The notes beneath the pieces are model-generated. The model worked only from the letters and a program-made list of their open reading frames with translations, was not told where the DNA came from and made no database searches. DNA of 64,000 nt, taken from the NCBI RefSeq assembly GCF_002893625.1, contig NZ_PKMZ01000003.1, forward strand, positions 496,001-560,000, read 5' to 3'. Below, in pieces: positions 50,489 through 59,864 of the stretch (its first letter is position 1; each line of letters begins with the position of its first letter). Position numbers and translations under genes: made by a program. Source of the DNA: Mangrovicella endophytica. Lineage in GTDB: Bacteria; Pseudomonadota; Alphaproteobacteria; Rhizobiales; Rhizobiaceae.

Positions 50489-51382
50489 TCACCCATCGAT
50501 ATAGGCGGCGAGTTCGTCGGGTGTTCCCTGAGGGAAGGCCTTTCTCAGATGATCGAGGAAGGCCGAGACGCGGGCGCTCAGCAGCCGTCGCGACGGGTAG
50601 AGCGTCCAGAGCGCGATCTCCGGGCCGTCGACGTCGCCCCAATGCACCAACGTTCCGGCCGTCAGGTCGTGGCTGACGAGTGAAATCGGCAGCCGTGCCG
50701 CGCCGACGCCCGCGCGAACGGCATCGCGCACCATCAGCAGCGACGACAGCGACAGGACGGGTTCGGCCGCGATGCGGGTCTGTCCGCCGGGCGATATGAC
50801 GGTCCAGTGCGCGATGCGGTCGGCCGCTCCTCTTACGACCGCGGGAACGGGGCGGTCGCCGTCAGGCCGCGCCAAGGCGGGACTGGCGACCACGACGAGG
50901 CGGTCCCGCAGGAAGATCCGCCCGACGAGGCGCTCGTCCGGATCCGGATTGACCCGGATCACTAGGTCGTAGCCTTCCTCGATCATGTCGACCGCCCGGT
51001 CTTCGGTGGTGATCTCCAGCCGCACCTCGGGATAGTCCAGCGCGAAGGCAGCGGCGAGCTTGCCCATGGCCGTCTGCGAGAAGAGCAGCGGCGCGCTGAT
51101 GCGCAGCCGGCCGCGCGGCGTCTCGCCGCCAGATGCGATGGCCGCCGCCGTCTCATCCAATTCGGTCAAGAGGGCGCCTGTCCGCTCGAACAAAGCGCGG
51201 CCCTCCTCGGTGAGCTTCAGGGCGCGAGCGCCGCGCTCGAACAGGCGCAGGTTGAGAGCGGCTTCGAGTTCGGTGACCCGGCGCGACAGGGTCGCCTTGG
51301 GTCGCCCAGCTTCGCGAGCGGCTTTGCCGAAGCCGCCATGCCGGGCGACGAGGTTGAAATCGGCGAGGGCAAGGAGATCCAT
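50489..51382 (-). CDS. LysR family regulator, divergent from an NmrA-like gene
   Basis: 297 residues: N-terminal HTH (LALADFNLVARHGGFGKAAR, then PKATLSRRVTELEAALNLRL) and the substrate-binding domain, full family length, of the CrgA-like group. It faces the NmrA-like reductase gene, and LysR proteins commonly activate the divergent neighbour. A partial dyad lies in the intergenic region (51415-51425). Confidence 0.93.
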   Translation of the reverse strand: MDLLALADFNLVARHGGFGKAAREAGRPKATLSRRVTELEAALNLRLFERGARALKLTEEGRALFERTGALLTELDETAAAIASGGETPRGRLRISAPLLFSQTAMGKLAAAFALDYPEVRLEITTEDRAVDMIEEGYDLVIRVNPDPDERLVGRIFLRDRLVVVASPALARPDGDRPVPAVVRGAADRIAHWTVISPGGQTRIAAEPVLSLSSLLMVRDAVRAGVGAARLPISLVSHDLTAGTLVHWGDVDGPEIALWTLYPSRRLLSARVSAFLDHLRKAFPQGTPDELAAYIDG

Positions 51383-51414
51383 GTCGTTCCACCAGTGAGA
51401 CGGGCAGTCCAGAT

Positions 51415-51425
51415 ATAGCGGCTAT
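51415..51425. promoter_or_regulatory. Short dyad in the LysR/NmrA divergent region
   Basis: ATAGC-G-GCTAT is a perfect 5-bp dyad in the 107-bp gap between the two divergent genes. LysR regulators bind dyads with a T-N11-A core; this one is shorter, so the assignment is tentative. Confidence 0.35.
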
Positions 51426-51489
51426 TAGGGCGGCCGTGGATCACTCATCTTCGGGACAGCCAAACGGCTCAACCAAGGAGTGGATCCCC

Positions 51490-52359
51490 ATGACCATCCT
51501 CGTTATCGGCGCCACCGGGCGCATCGGCCGCCACCTCGTCGATCAGCTGGTCCAGCGCGGCGCCGCTGTGCGCGTGCTGACCCGCGATCCCGCCAAGGCG
51601 AACTTCCCCGCCGGCGTCGACGTCGCTCAGGGCGAACTGCTCGACATCGACGCGTCGCGCCGCGCTCTTGCCGGCGTGCGCACGCTCTTTCTCCTCAATG
51701 CAGTAACCGGCGACGAATTCACGCAAGCCATCATCACCCTGAACCTCGCCCGCGAGGCCGGCGTCGAGCGCGTCGTCTATCTCTCGGTGTTCGAGGCCGA
51801 TCGTGCGGTCAACGTGCCGCACTTCGCGGTGAAATACGGCGCCGAGCGCATGCTGCATGAGATGGGCTTCAGCGCCACCATCCTGCGCCCGACCTACTTC
51901 ATTGATAACGAGCTGATGATCAAGGACGTCATCCTCAACCACGGTGTGTATCCGATGCCGATCGGCGGCAAAGGCGTCGCCATGGTTGACGCGCGCGACA
52001 TCGCCGAAGTGGCGGCGATCGAGCTGATCCGCCGCGACCAAGCGCCGGGCAAGCTGCCGATCGAGACGATCAATGTCGTTGGCCCCGAGACGCTGACCGG
52101 CACGGAACTGGCCGCGATCTGGTCCGACATCCTCGGACGGCCGGTCGTCTATGGCGGCGATGATCCGAGCGGCTTCGAGCAGACCATGGCGAGCTTCATG
52201 CCGAAATGGACAGCCTATGAGATGCGCCTGATGGCGGAGCGCTATGTCAGCGACGGCATGATCCCCGACGCCGGCGATGTTGAGCGGCTGACCACGATCC
52301 TCGGTCGCCCGCTGCACAGCTATCGCGATTTCGCGGCAGCCATCGTGGCCGCAGCCTGA
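51490..52359 (+). CDS. NmrA-like NAD(P)-binding oxidoreductase
   Basis: 289 residues from the ATG at 51490, which has GGAG nine bases upstream. The Rossmann motif is ILVIGATGRIGRHLVDQL (residues 3-20), and the C-terminal part is of the atypical SDR/NmrA class (NVVGPETLTGTELAAIWSDI). These proteins sense or reduce quinones or other small molecules with NAD(P)H. It pairs with the DUF1857 gene 43 bases downstream and the divergent LysR. Confidence 0.9.
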   Translation: MTILVIGATGRIGRHLVDQLVQRGAAVRVLTRDPAKANFPAGVDVAQGELLDIDASRRALAGVRTLFLLNAVTGDEFTQAIITLNLAREAGVERVVYLSVFEADRAVNVPHFAVKYGAERMLHEMGFSATILRPTYFIDNELMIKDVILNHGVYPMPIGGKGVAMVDARDIAEVAAIELIRRDQAPGKLPIETINVVGPETLTGTELAAIWSDILGRPVVYGGDDPSGFEQTMASFMPKWTAYEMRLMAERYVSDGMIPDAGDVERLTTILGRPLHSYRDFAAAIVAAA

Positions 52360-52402
52360 GGGCGGGGCCGATAGCCGCTCGCGACAACAAGGAACATCAC
52401 CC

Positions 52403-52876
52403 ATGATCTATTCGACCGCGACCGTGCCGGTGAATCCGGCTGGCGAAACCAGACTGACCCGGGCTGAGGCCTGGGCGGGCCTCGAGCTCAAAGCCCGAGA
52501 TGCCCGTGAATTCCTGCCGCCGAACCTCTGCACCCGCTGCGAGGTCGTGGAGGAAAGCGCCTCCCATATCGTGCGTGAAGCAACCATCGCCGGTGCTGAT
52601 CTCCGCGAGATCATCACCTTCGAACCCGGGAGCAAGGTCACCTTCTTCCAGGCGACCGGCCCGAGGGAAGGCGCGATCATCAACGAGCTCTTCGAGGACG
52701 AAACGGGCGCGCTGCAGCTCCGCTTCTACTGTTACCTGGGACTTCGCGGCAAAGAGCCGAACGGCCCCGAAGAGCAGGCGGAGCAGGCGCAGTTCGACAG
52801 CGACAAGGGCTATAAGGCGGCGCTCTTGTCCACGCTGAAGCGCACCCGCGAACTGGTGGGCGAGGGCAGGCTCTGA
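52403..52876 (+). CDS. DUF1857/SRPBCC family protein
   Basis: 157 residues starting MIYSTATVPVNPAGETRLTR, then WAGLELKARDAREFLPPN and CEVVEESASHIVREATIAG, which is the DUF1857 (AtaL-like SRPBCC) pattern. These helix-grip proteins bind hydrophobic ligands. It follows the NmrA-like gene and is followed by a strong hairpin, so the two genes form a small operon probably controlled by the LysR protein. Confidence 0.88.
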   Translation: MIYSTATVPVNPAGETRLTRAEAWAGLELKARDAREFLPPNLCTRCEVVEESASHIVREATIAGADLREIITFEPGSKVTFFQATGPREGAIINELFEDETGALQLRFYCYLGLRGKEPNGPEEQAEQAQFDSDKGYKAALLSTLKRTRELVGEGRL

Positions 52877-52898
52877 CCTCTGCAACTGGATCGGCAGC

Positions 52899-52937
52899 GC
52901 AAGGCGGGGCATCTCTCCGGGAGGTGCCCCGCCTTGC
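52899..52937 (+). terminator. Terminator-like hairpin after the DUF1857 gene
   Basis: GCAAGGCGGGGCA (52899-52911) pairs with TGCCCCGCCTTGC (52925-52937), a 13-bp stem starting 22 bases after the stop. There is no U-run, so it may be a bidirectional or processing hairpin; its strength still suggests transcription ends here. Confidence 0.6.
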
Positions 52938-53233
52938 CGGCTCTTCGGCTATTGCGCCGCGTCCTCCCGACATTATTCGCCCGTTCCGGAAACCTCGCGT
53001 TCACCTCCAGGGCAAGCGATGGTAAGGCGGACGAACGAGCGCCGGCTATGCAAAGCCGGTGGCCGCAACCTTGACGGGACAGCCAAGGTTCGGGAGGGGG
53101 AGCGTGATGAGGCCGTGGCAATGCGGAGGCCCGCCGGCGGAGGCTGCGGTGCCCGGTGTCGAGACCGGTCGTCCGGCCGTGGCGTTTCGGCAGTGTCGCG
53201 CCCCTGACTTGTGTTTTGCGGGCTGACGCGGCC
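52938..53233. other. Gap with no convincing gene
   Basis: The 357 bases between the DUF1857 stop and the AbrB-like gene hold the hairpin above and then about 300 bases with only short Arg-rich frames on both strands. A promoter for the AbrB-like gene is expected here, but no good consensus was seen. Confidence 0.5.
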
Positions 53234-54313
53234 GTGTCACACGCCTGGTTCGCACAACGCTCCGGTCTGATGCTGACCACCCTCGCCGCAGCGGCGGCCG
53301 GAGCCTTTCTGTTCCGCCTCCTGCATCTGCCGCTCGCCTATATTCTGGGATCCCTGGTCGGCGCGACGCTGGTGGCCAACCTGATCGGACCGATGCGAGG
53401 TGGGCGACATCTGCGCCGCGTCAGCCAGCTCTTCGTCGGCGCCTCCGTCGGGGTGCTGCTCGATGGCGGTGTCATCGAGGCGCTGGTCCGCCTGTTCCCG
53501 CTGATGCTCGTCATTGCGGTTGCCGGCAGCCTCCTGGGGCTTGTTCTGGCGGTCCCGATCGCCTGGCTCAGCGGCATCGATCGGCTGTCCGGCCTGCTCT
53601 CCTGCCTGCCGGCGGGTATGGCCGAGATGGCGACGCTCGCCCATGAGGTGAATGCCGACGAGCAGAGTGTTGCGATCATCCACACGCTGCGGGTGATCGT
53701 CGTGCTGACACTCGTGCCGCTCTGGCTTGTGGTGACGGGCCATCCCGTCACGCCGGTGCGCATGTTGCTCGAAGCCGACGCGGTGAGGCTGATCACTCTC
53801 GGCGCGCTGATCGTCGCCTCGCTGCTCCTGGCCGTCATCGCGACGCGGCTGCGCGTCATCAACGCCTTTATCGTCACGCCGACGCTGGTCGCGGTGCTCT
53901 TCGTCGCCCTCGGCTTCGAGGTCCCGGCCGTGCCGCAACCACTGCTGATCGCCGCGCAGATCGGTATCGGCACATCGCTGGGCTTACGCTTCCGCTTCGA
54001 TCGCATGCGCCGGCTGCCGCGAACGGTCGCCGGCGGGCTGATCTCGGGGCTGATCCTCGTCAGCCTGTCGATCTTCGGGCTCGGCACGATCATCGAGCGG
54101 CTGACCGATCTCGATCATCTGTCGAGCCTTCTGGCCGCGGCGCCGGGCGGGCTCGGCGAGATGATCGCCACCGCCAATGCGCTGGGCGTCGCGGCCGCCG
54201 CAGTGGCGGGATTTCAGCTGACGCGCTCGATCTTCACCAATGTCATCGTTGCGCCGCTGATCCGCCGGCACGTGCTTCGACGCAGGCCGGACGGGTTGCC
54301 GCCGTCCTCATGA
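53234..54313 (+). CDS. AbrB-type duplicated membrane protein (Gene_dup_AbrB)
   Basis: 359 residues from the GTG at 53234; an ATG at 53270 is the alternative, but the longer start gives the usual N-terminal lead-in. Two halves of about 170 residues each contain repeated hydrophobic helices and the repeated pattern AGMAEMATLAHEVNAD / GGLGEMIATANALGVA. This is the membrane 'AbrB family' unrelated to the AbrB transcription factor. Function is not established; transport or regulation has been proposed. Confidence 0.85.
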   Translation: MSHAWFAQRSGLMLTTLAAAAAGAFLFRLLHLPLAYILGSLVGATLVANLIGPMRGGRHLRRVSQLFVGASVGVLLDGGVIEALVRLFPLMLVIAVAGSLLGLVLAVPIAWLSGIDRLSGLLSCLPAGMAEMATLAHEVNADEQSVAIIHTLRVIVVLTLVPLWLVVTGHPVTPVRMLLEADAVRLITLGALIVASLLLAVIATRLRVINAFIVTPTLVAVLFVALGFEVPAVPQPLLIAAQIGIGTSLGLRFRFDRMRRLPRTVAGGLISGLILVSLSIFGLGTIIERLTDLDHLSSLLAAAPGGLGEMIATANALGVAAAAVAGFQLTRSIFTNVIVAPLIRRHVLRRRPDGLPPSS

Positions 54314-54404
54314 GCGCTGACGGCGGCCGACCTTCAACTGCACTGCCGCAGCGCAGCTTGCGGGCAAGGTCTGGGTGTGGCCGGCCGACCCCCGGCGAAA
54401 GGGC

Positions 54405-55319
54405 TCAGGCGGCCGCCTTGACCGGGAGGGACGGCCGCGTTGCCGCAGCTGTCTCGACCATAGCGGTGACCTCGGCACGGCGGGCGCCAGAGAGCGGCAG
54501 GCGCGGCATGCGTACCCGCTCCGAGCCGCGGCCCATGATCTGTTCGGCGAGCTTGATCGACTGCACGAGGTCGTGCTCGGCGTCGAGATGCAGAAGCGGC
54601 ATGAACCAGCGATAGATGCGCCGTGCCTCTTCCCAGTCGCCGCGCTCGGCTGCGGCGACAAGTGCGACCGATTCCTGCGGGAAGGCGCTGGTGAGGCCGG
54701 AGACCCAGCCTTTGGCACCGAGCATCAGACCTTCCAGGGCGATGTCGTCGAGGCCGGCAAAAAGGTCGAAGCGCTCGCCGAAGGCATTGAGGAGGTCGGT
54801 GAAGCGCCGCGGATCCGGTGCGCTTTCCTTCACCGCCTTGATGTTGGCGACGTCCTCCAGCGCGCGCAGCACGTCCGTGCCGATGTTCACGCGATAGGCC
54901 GGAGGATTGTTGTAGAGCATGATCGGCAGCGACGTCGCTTCCGCCACGGCGCGGAAATGGGCGGCAAGCTCCTCGGGCTTGGGCACATAGACCATCGCCG
55001 GCAGCACCATCAACCCGTCGGCGCCGAGGCGCTCGGCATCGCGCGCATAGGCAATGGCGCGTCGCGTATCGAACTCCGAGACGCCCGTGACGACCGGCAC
55101 GCGGCCGTTCACCACTTCGACGGCGGCCTTCAGAATGGTACGCTTCTCGTCCGGGTCGAGCGAGTTGTTCTCCCCGCAGGTGCCCATGACGATGAGGCCG
55201 TGGACGCCGTCATTGACCAGCGCGTCCTGCACGCCCTGGGTCGCGTCGAGATCCACCGACAGGTCGGGTTTGAACTGGGTGGTCACTGCAGGGAAGACGC
55301 CCCGCCATCCGGTGGTCAT
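54405..55319 (-). CDS. DapA-family enzyme, probable 1-pyrroline-4-hydroxy-2-carboxylate deaminase
   Basis: 304 residues from the ATG at 55319. The class I aldolase barrel has GTCGENNSL (residues 46-54; usual GTTGE), MLYNNPP with Tyr136, and Schiff-base Lys164 in IKAVKES. In rhizobia a DHDPS-family deaminase converts the hydroxyproline intermediate to alpha-ketoglutarate semialdehyde. The divergent GntR gene and hydroxyproline genes alongside support that role over dihydrodipicolinate synthesis. Confidence 0.8.
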   Translation of the reverse strand: MTTGWRGVFPAVTTQFKPDLSVDLDATQGVQDALVNDGVHGLIVMGTCGENNSLDPDEKRTILKAAVEVVNGRVPVVTGVSEFDTRRAIAYARDAERLGADGLMVLPAMVYVPKPEELAAHFRAVAEATSLPIMLYNNPPAYRVNIGTDVLRALEDVANIKAVKESAPDPRRFTDLLNAFGERFDLFAGLDDIALEGLMLGAKGWVSGLTSAFPQESVALVAAAERGDWEEARRIYRWFMPLLHLDAEHDLVQSIKLAEQIMGRGSERVRMPRLPLSGARRAEVTAMVETAAATRPSLPVKAAA

Positions 55320-55359
55320 GACAGTTGTCCTTCTCTCGTTATCAATGACAATATACAGA

Positions 55360-55369
55360 CTGTCGACAG
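55360..55369. promoter_or_regulatory. 10-bp palindrome in the deaminase/GntR divergent region
   Basis: CTGTCGACAG is a perfect palindrome between the DapA-family gene and the GntR gene, with AT-rich DNA (ATCAATGACAATATACAG) beside it. FCD-type GntR regulators bind short dyads, so it may be the operator for this pair. Confidence 0.45.
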
Positions 55370-55434
55370 ACAGCAAGTTTGCAGCTAAACCAAGATTACC
55401 GGCTCCCTCACAGAGCCACCATCGGGACGACCGT

Positions 55435-56166
55435 ATGCTGCAAAGCGGGCAGGCTGCATCGCCGGCGGAACCCGGAAGAACGGGCGAGGCACTGCGGGTC
55501 CGCGGCTCCGGCTCGCGCGTCGTCTATGACACTCTGCGCCAGGAGATCCTGTCGCTGACCCTGCAGCCGGGGAGCCCACTCGACGAGACGGCGCTGTCGG
55601 AGCGCTTCGGCATGTCGCGCACTCCGGTCCGGGAGGGGCTGCAGCGCCTCGTCGCGGACGATCTCGCAACGACCCTGCCCAACCGAAATACCGTGGTGAC
55701 GCCGATCGACTTCGCCGGTTTGCCGGCTTATTTTGAAGCCTTGTCGCTGATGTACCGCGTCACGACCCGGGGCGCGGCCCTGCGCGACCGGCGCGATCTC
55801 GCCGCGGTTCGAGCCCGCCAGGCGGAGTTCGCCGCCGCGGTGGGCGCGCAGGATGCGCTGGCGATGATCGAGGCCAACCGGGAATTCCACGTCGCCATCG
55901 CCGAGATCCACGGCAATCCGCACTTCATCGCTTTGTTCGCACGCCTCCTCGATCAGGGCCGGCGGATCCTGCGCCTCTACTACTCCTCCTTCGACGACCG
56001 CCTGCCGCGCCAGTATGTGGAGGAGCATGAGGCGATGATGGCGGCCATCGAAGCAGGCGAAGCTGCAGCAGCGGACCGGCTCGCCGCCGCCCATGCCGCG
56101 CAAATCGTGCGGCAGATCCAGGAGTTTCTCGCCCGCGACCTCGCTGATCCGATCGAGCTGCCATGA
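55435..56166 (+). CDS. GntR family regulator with FCD domain
   Basis: 243 residues from the ATG at 55435. The winged helix (VVYDTLRQEILSLTLQPGSP, then LSERFGMSRTPVREGLQRLV) occupies residues 28-85; the FCD ligand-binding domain follows with EANREFHVAIAEIHGNPHF and EHEAMMAAIEAGEAAAA. It is divergent from the deaminase gene and just upstream of the D-hydroxyproline dehydrogenase and epimerase genes, so it probably represses or activates hydroxyproline catabolism, with hydroxyproline or an intermediate as ligand (inferred). Confidence 0.9.
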   Translation: MLQSGQAASPAEPGRTGEALRVRGSGSRVVYDTLRQEILSLTLQPGSPLDETALSERFGMSRTPVREGLQRLVADDLATTLPNRNTVVTPIDFAGLPAYFEALSLMYRVTTRGAALRDRRDLAAVRARQAEFAAAVGAQDALAMIEANREFHVAIAEIHGNPHFIALFARLLDQGRRILRLYYSSFDDRLPRQYVEEHEAMMAAIEAGEAAAADRLAAAHAAQIVRQIQEFLARDLADPIELP

Positions 56167-56208
56167 CGTTCCAGTTCCATCCTCAGCATCTCGGCCAGGA
56201 GCATCCGT

Positions 56209-57447
56209 ATGGTGGCTGACGTCGCGATCATCGGCGCTGGCATTGTCGGCATCGCCACCGCCCATGCGCTTCTCGATGATGGGCGCCGAGTCGTCCTGAT
56301 CGAGCGGGGCGAGATCGCCCGCGGCGCCAGCTTCGGCAATGCCGGTGCGCTCGCCTTTTCCGACGTGCTGCCGCTCGCCTCACCCGGCATCATGCGCAAG
56401 GCGCCGCGTTGGCTGCTTGATCCGCTCGGACCTTTGAGCGTGCCGCCGGCCTATGCGCTCGGCATCGCGCCCTGGCTCTATCGTTTCTGGCGCGCGAGCT
56501 CGGCCGTGGCGGCGCAGCATTCCATGGCGGCGCAGGTTGCGCTGATGCGGCTGGCGCGCTCGGAGACCCACCGGCTGATCGCCGCCACCGGCCTGCAGCA
56601 CATGCTGCTCTCCGATGGCGAGCTGGAGCTCTACGAATCCGCCGCCGAGCTCGAGGCGTCGCTGCCGAACTGGGACGCGCGAGCGAAAGAGGGGATCGAG
56701 TTCCGGCACGTGGCCGGCGAAGAGATCGCGGCGCTGCAGCCCGGCCTGTCACCGCGCTTCACCCATGCGACCTTCGTGCCAGGCTGGCAGTCGGTGAGCG
56801 ACCCCTATGAGTACGCCTGCGCGCTGGCGGACAAGGCGCGCCAGCGCGGCGCCGAGGTCAGCCAGGGCGAGGTGGCGGCGATCGAGCCCATCGAAGGTGG
56901 GGTCAGCCTGCGCCTCGCCAGCGGCTCCACGGTGAGAGCCCGGCAGGCGGTGGTTGCCTGCGGCGCCTGGTCGAAGGCGCTGGCAGCACAGCTCGGCGAC
57001 CCCGTCCCGCTCGATACCGAGCGCGGCTACAACACCACCCTGCCGCCCGGCAGCTTCGACCTGAAGCGCCAGCTCACCTTCGGCGGCCACGGCTTCGTGG
57101 TGACGCGCCTGTCGTCCGGCATTCGCGTCGGCGGCGCCGTCGAACTCGGCGGTCTGAAGCTGAAGCCGAACTTCAGGCGCTCAGAGGCGATGCTCGCCAA
57201 GGCCAAAGCCTTCCTGCCGGACCTCAAGACCGAAGGCGGCCGGCAGTGGATGGGATTCCGCCCGTCCATGCCGGATTCGCTGCCCGTCATCGGGCCGGCC
57301 AGCGCCACGCGCGATGTTGTCTATGCCTTCGGCCACGGCCATCTCGGCCTGACGCAATCCGCGGCCACCGGGCGTCTCGTCGCCGACCTGCTTGCCGGCC
57401 GGCCGCCCGCGATCGATCTTGGCGCCTTTAGTCCGACGCGCTTTTGA
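56209..57447 (+). CDS. FAD-dependent D-amino acid dehydrogenase, probable D-hydroxyproline dehydrogenase
   Basis: 412 residues, ATG with AGGAG upstream. The FAD motif VAIIGAGIVGIATAHALL is at residues 5-22, and the C-terminal region has WMGFRPSMPDSLPVIGPA and HLGLTQSAATGRLVADLL, typical of DadA-like dehydrogenases. It would oxidise cis-4-hydroxy-D-proline made by the downstream epimerase, passing electrons to the respiratory chain. Eleven bases separate it from the epimerase gene. Confidence 0.88.
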   Translation: MVADVAIIGAGIVGIATAHALLDDGRRVVLIERGEIARGASFGNAGALAFSDVLPLASPGIMRKAPRWLLDPLGPLSVPPAYALGIAPWLYRFWRASSAVAAQHSMAAQVALMRLARSETHRLIAATGLQHMLLSDGELELYESAAELEASLPNWDARAKEGIEFRHVAGEEIAALQPGLSPRFTHATFVPGWQSVSDPYEYACALADKARQRGAEVSQGEVAAIEPIEGGVSLRLASGSTVRARQAVVACGAWSKALAAQLGDPVPLDTERGYNTTLPPGSFDLKRQLTFGGHGFVVTRLSSGIRVGGAVELGGLKLKPNFRRSEAMLAKAKAFLPDLKTEGGRQWMGFRPSMPDSLPVIGPASATRDVVYAFGHGHLGLTQSAATGRLVADLLAGRPPAIDLGAFSPTRF

Positions 57448-57458
57448 AAGGATAGCCC

Positions 57459-58460
57459 ATGGCCCGCCACACCTTCTCCTGCATCGACGGCCACACCTGC
57501 GGCAATCCGGTGCGCCTCGTCTCCGGCGGCGGCCCGCGCCTCGAGGGCGCCACGATGATCGAGAAGCGCGCCCACTTCCTGCGCGATTTCGACTGGATCC
57601 GCACCGGCCTGATGTTCGAGCCGCGCGGCCACGACATGATGTCCGGCTCAATCCTCTATCCGCCGACTCGGGAGGATTGCGACGTCGCCATCCTCTTCAT
57701 CGAGACCTCGGGCTGCCTGCCGATGTGCGGCCATGGCACCATCGGCACCGTCACCATGGCGCTGGAAAACGGCTTGGTCACGCCGCGCGAGCCAGGAGTT
57801 CTGAGGCTCGATACGCCGGCCGGCCTTGTCACCGCGACCTACCGGCAGGAGGGCCCATACGTGGAGGAGGTGCGGCTGACCAACGTCCCCGCCTTCCTCC
57901 ATTCCGAAGGGCTGGAGGTGGAATCGCCGGCCCTCGGCACGCTGCATGTCGACGTCGCCTATGGCGGCAATTTCTACGCCATCGTCGATGCGCAGGAGAA
58001 CTTCCGCGATATGGCGGATTTCACGGCCTCGCAGCTCGTCTCGATGTCCGGCCAACTCCGCACGGCGCTGAACCAGCGCTACGAGTTCGTCCATCCCGAG
58101 ATGCCGGAGATCAAGGGGCTGAGCCATATCCTGTGGACCGGCGCGCCGACCGTCGAAGGCGCCACCGCGCGCAACGCCGTCTTCTATGGCGACAAGGCAA
58201 TCGACCGCTCGCCCTGCGGCACCGGCACCTCGGCGCGGATCGCGCAATGGGCCGCCAAGGGGAAGCTGAAGCCGGGCGACGACTTCATCCACGAGAGCAT
58301 CATCGGCTCGCTGTTCAAGGGCCGGGTGGAGCGTGAGGTCCATGTCGGCAACAAGCTGGGCGTCATCCCGTCGATCGCCGGCTGGGCGCGGCAGACCGGC
58401 TTCAACACCATCTTCATCGACGACCGCGACCCGTTCGCGCACGGTTTTCAGGTGATCTGA
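57459..58460 (+). CDS. 4-hydroxyproline 2-epimerase
   Basis: 333 residues of the proline racemase superfamily. Both catalytic cysteines are present: Cys90 in LPMCGHGTIG and Cys253 in RSPCGTGTSARIAQW. A Cys at the second site separates epimerases from hydroxyproline dehydratases (Thr there). It converts trans-4-hydroxy-L-proline to cis-4-hydroxy-D-proline. The context of D-Hyp dehydrogenases and a DapA-family enzyme supports hydroxyproline over proline as substrate. Confidence 0.93.
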   Translation: MARHTFSCIDGHTCGNPVRLVSGGGPRLEGATMIEKRAHFLRDFDWIRTGLMFEPRGHDMMSGSILYPPTREDCDVAILFIETSGCLPMCGHGTIGTVTMALENGLVTPREPGVLRLDTPAGLVTATYRQEGPYVEEVRLTNVPAFLHSEGLEVESPALGTLHVDVAYGGNFYAIVDAQENFRDMADFTASQLVSMSGQLRTALNQRYEFVHPEMPEIKGLSHILWTGAPTVEGATARNAVFYGDKAIDRSPCGTGTSARIAQWAAKGKLKPGDDFIHESIIGSLFKGRVEREVHVGNKLGVIPSIAGWARQTGFNTIFIDDRDPFAHGFQVI

Positions 58461-58533
58461 CGCCGTCGGCGGCTGGACGATGAGCCGTGCCGGGCGGGAT
58501 AAGCCGTTAAGCCGTCATGATGGAGCAAGACCC

Positions 58534-59835
58534 GTGATCCTGTCCGAATACGTCATCCCCGGTATGCGCATCCGCGACCATCAGATCACCGTGCCGCTCG
58601 ATTGGAACCGGCCGGACGATGGACGTAGCATCGAGATCTTCGCGCGCGAGGTCGTCGATCCCGTCCGCGACGGCGAGGCATTGCCGAAGCTGCTCTTCCT
58701 GCAGGGCGGCCCCGGCGGCAAGGGGCCGCGGCCGGTCGATGGACCGCCCTGGCTGAAGGAGGCGTTGAAGTCCTACCGCGTCATCCTGCTCGACCAGCGT
58801 GGTACCGGCCGCTCCAGCCGCATCGACGCCCATCGCATCTCCGGCTTCGGGACGGGGGAGGCTGCGGCGGACTACCTCTCGCTGTTTCGCGCCGACAGCA
58901 TCGTGCGCGACGCCGAACATCTGCGGACGACGGTTTTCGGCGGCACCCGCTGGGAGACGCTTGGTCAGAGCTATGGCGGCTTCATCACCATGACCTACCT
59001 GTCGCTCGCGCCGGAAGGGCTGTCCGCCTGCTACGTCACCGGCGGTCTGCCGGGCCTTCGCGCCAGCGCCGAGGAGGTCTATCGCCGCACCTTTCCGCGC
59101 GCCGCCGCCAAGACGAAGCGATTCTACGAGCGTTACCCGGACGATCGCACCCGCATCACCCGCGTCGCCGACCTGATCGAGGGCAGCGATATCCGGCTGC
59201 CGGACGGCGACCGGCTGACGGTGAAGCGTCTTCAGATCGTCGGCATTGACTTCGGCGTGGGGCCCGGCTTCGAGAACGTCCACTGGCTGTTCGACGAGGC
59301 CTTTGCGAACACGCACGAAGATCGGCTGTCGGAGCAGTTCCTCTGGCAGCTGACCGGGCTAACCTCCTATGACGGCAATCCGCTCTATGCCGTTCTGCAG
59401 GAATGCATCTACGGCCACGGCGAGGGCGCGACGGCCTGGGCGGCGCAGCGCATTGCAAACGAGCATCCGGAGTTCGGCCCGGAAGAGCGACCGCTGCTGT
59501 TCCACGGGGAGATGATCTATCCCTGGATGTTCAGCGAAATCCGCTCGCTGAGGCCCTTCCAGCGGGCGGCGGAGGCACTGGCGGCGCGTCCCTTCCACAC
59601 GCCGCTCGTCGATCATGCCAGGCTGGCGGCGAATGAGGTGCCGCTCGCGGCAGCCGTCTATTTCGACGATCTCTATGTCGATGCCGGCCTATCGCTGGAA
59701 ACAGCGGCCCAGCTCGGCAACGCGCAAGCCTGGGTCACCAACGAATACGAGCATGACGGGGTGCGCGCCTCGCCCGCCGTCTTCACGCGGCTGCAGGGTA
59801 TGGTCCGCGACCGTGGCGGTCCGCTGCCGGCCTGA
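58534..59835 (+). CDS. Alpha/beta hydrolase, proline iminopeptidase-like
   Basis: 433 residues from the GTG at 58534, which has GGAG eight bases upstream; an ATG 18 codons earlier lacks a good site. The oxyanion region LLFLQGGPGGKGPRP, DQRGTGRSS and nucleophile elbow LGQSYGGFITM (Ser) match the S33 peptidase family. It removes N-terminal proline (or hydroxyproline) from peptides, feeding the pathway. The catalytic His is probably in the VTNEYEHDGVRA region. Confidence 0.85.
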   Translation: MILSEYVIPGMRIRDHQITVPLDWNRPDDGRSIEIFAREVVDPVRDGEALPKLLFLQGGPGGKGPRPVDGPPWLKEALKSYRVILLDQRGTGRSSRIDAHRISGFGTGEAAADYLSLFRADSIVRDAEHLRTTVFGGTRWETLGQSYGGFITMTYLSLAPEGLSACYVTGGLPGLRASAEEVYRRTFPRAAAKTKRFYERYPDDRTRITRVADLIEGSDIRLPDGDRLTVKRLQIVGIDFGVGPGFENVHWLFDEAFANTHEDRLSEQFLWQLTGLTSYDGNPLYAVLQECIYGHGEGATAWAAQRIANEHPEFGPEERPLLFHGEMIYPWMFSEIRSLRPFQRAAEALAARPFHTPLVDHARLAANEVPLAAAVYFDDLYVDAGLSLETAAQLGNAQAWVTNEYEHDGVRASPAVFTRLQGMVRDRGGPLPA

Positions 59836-59864
59836 GCCGCCCGGCCAGGGGTGCGTCGTCCGCC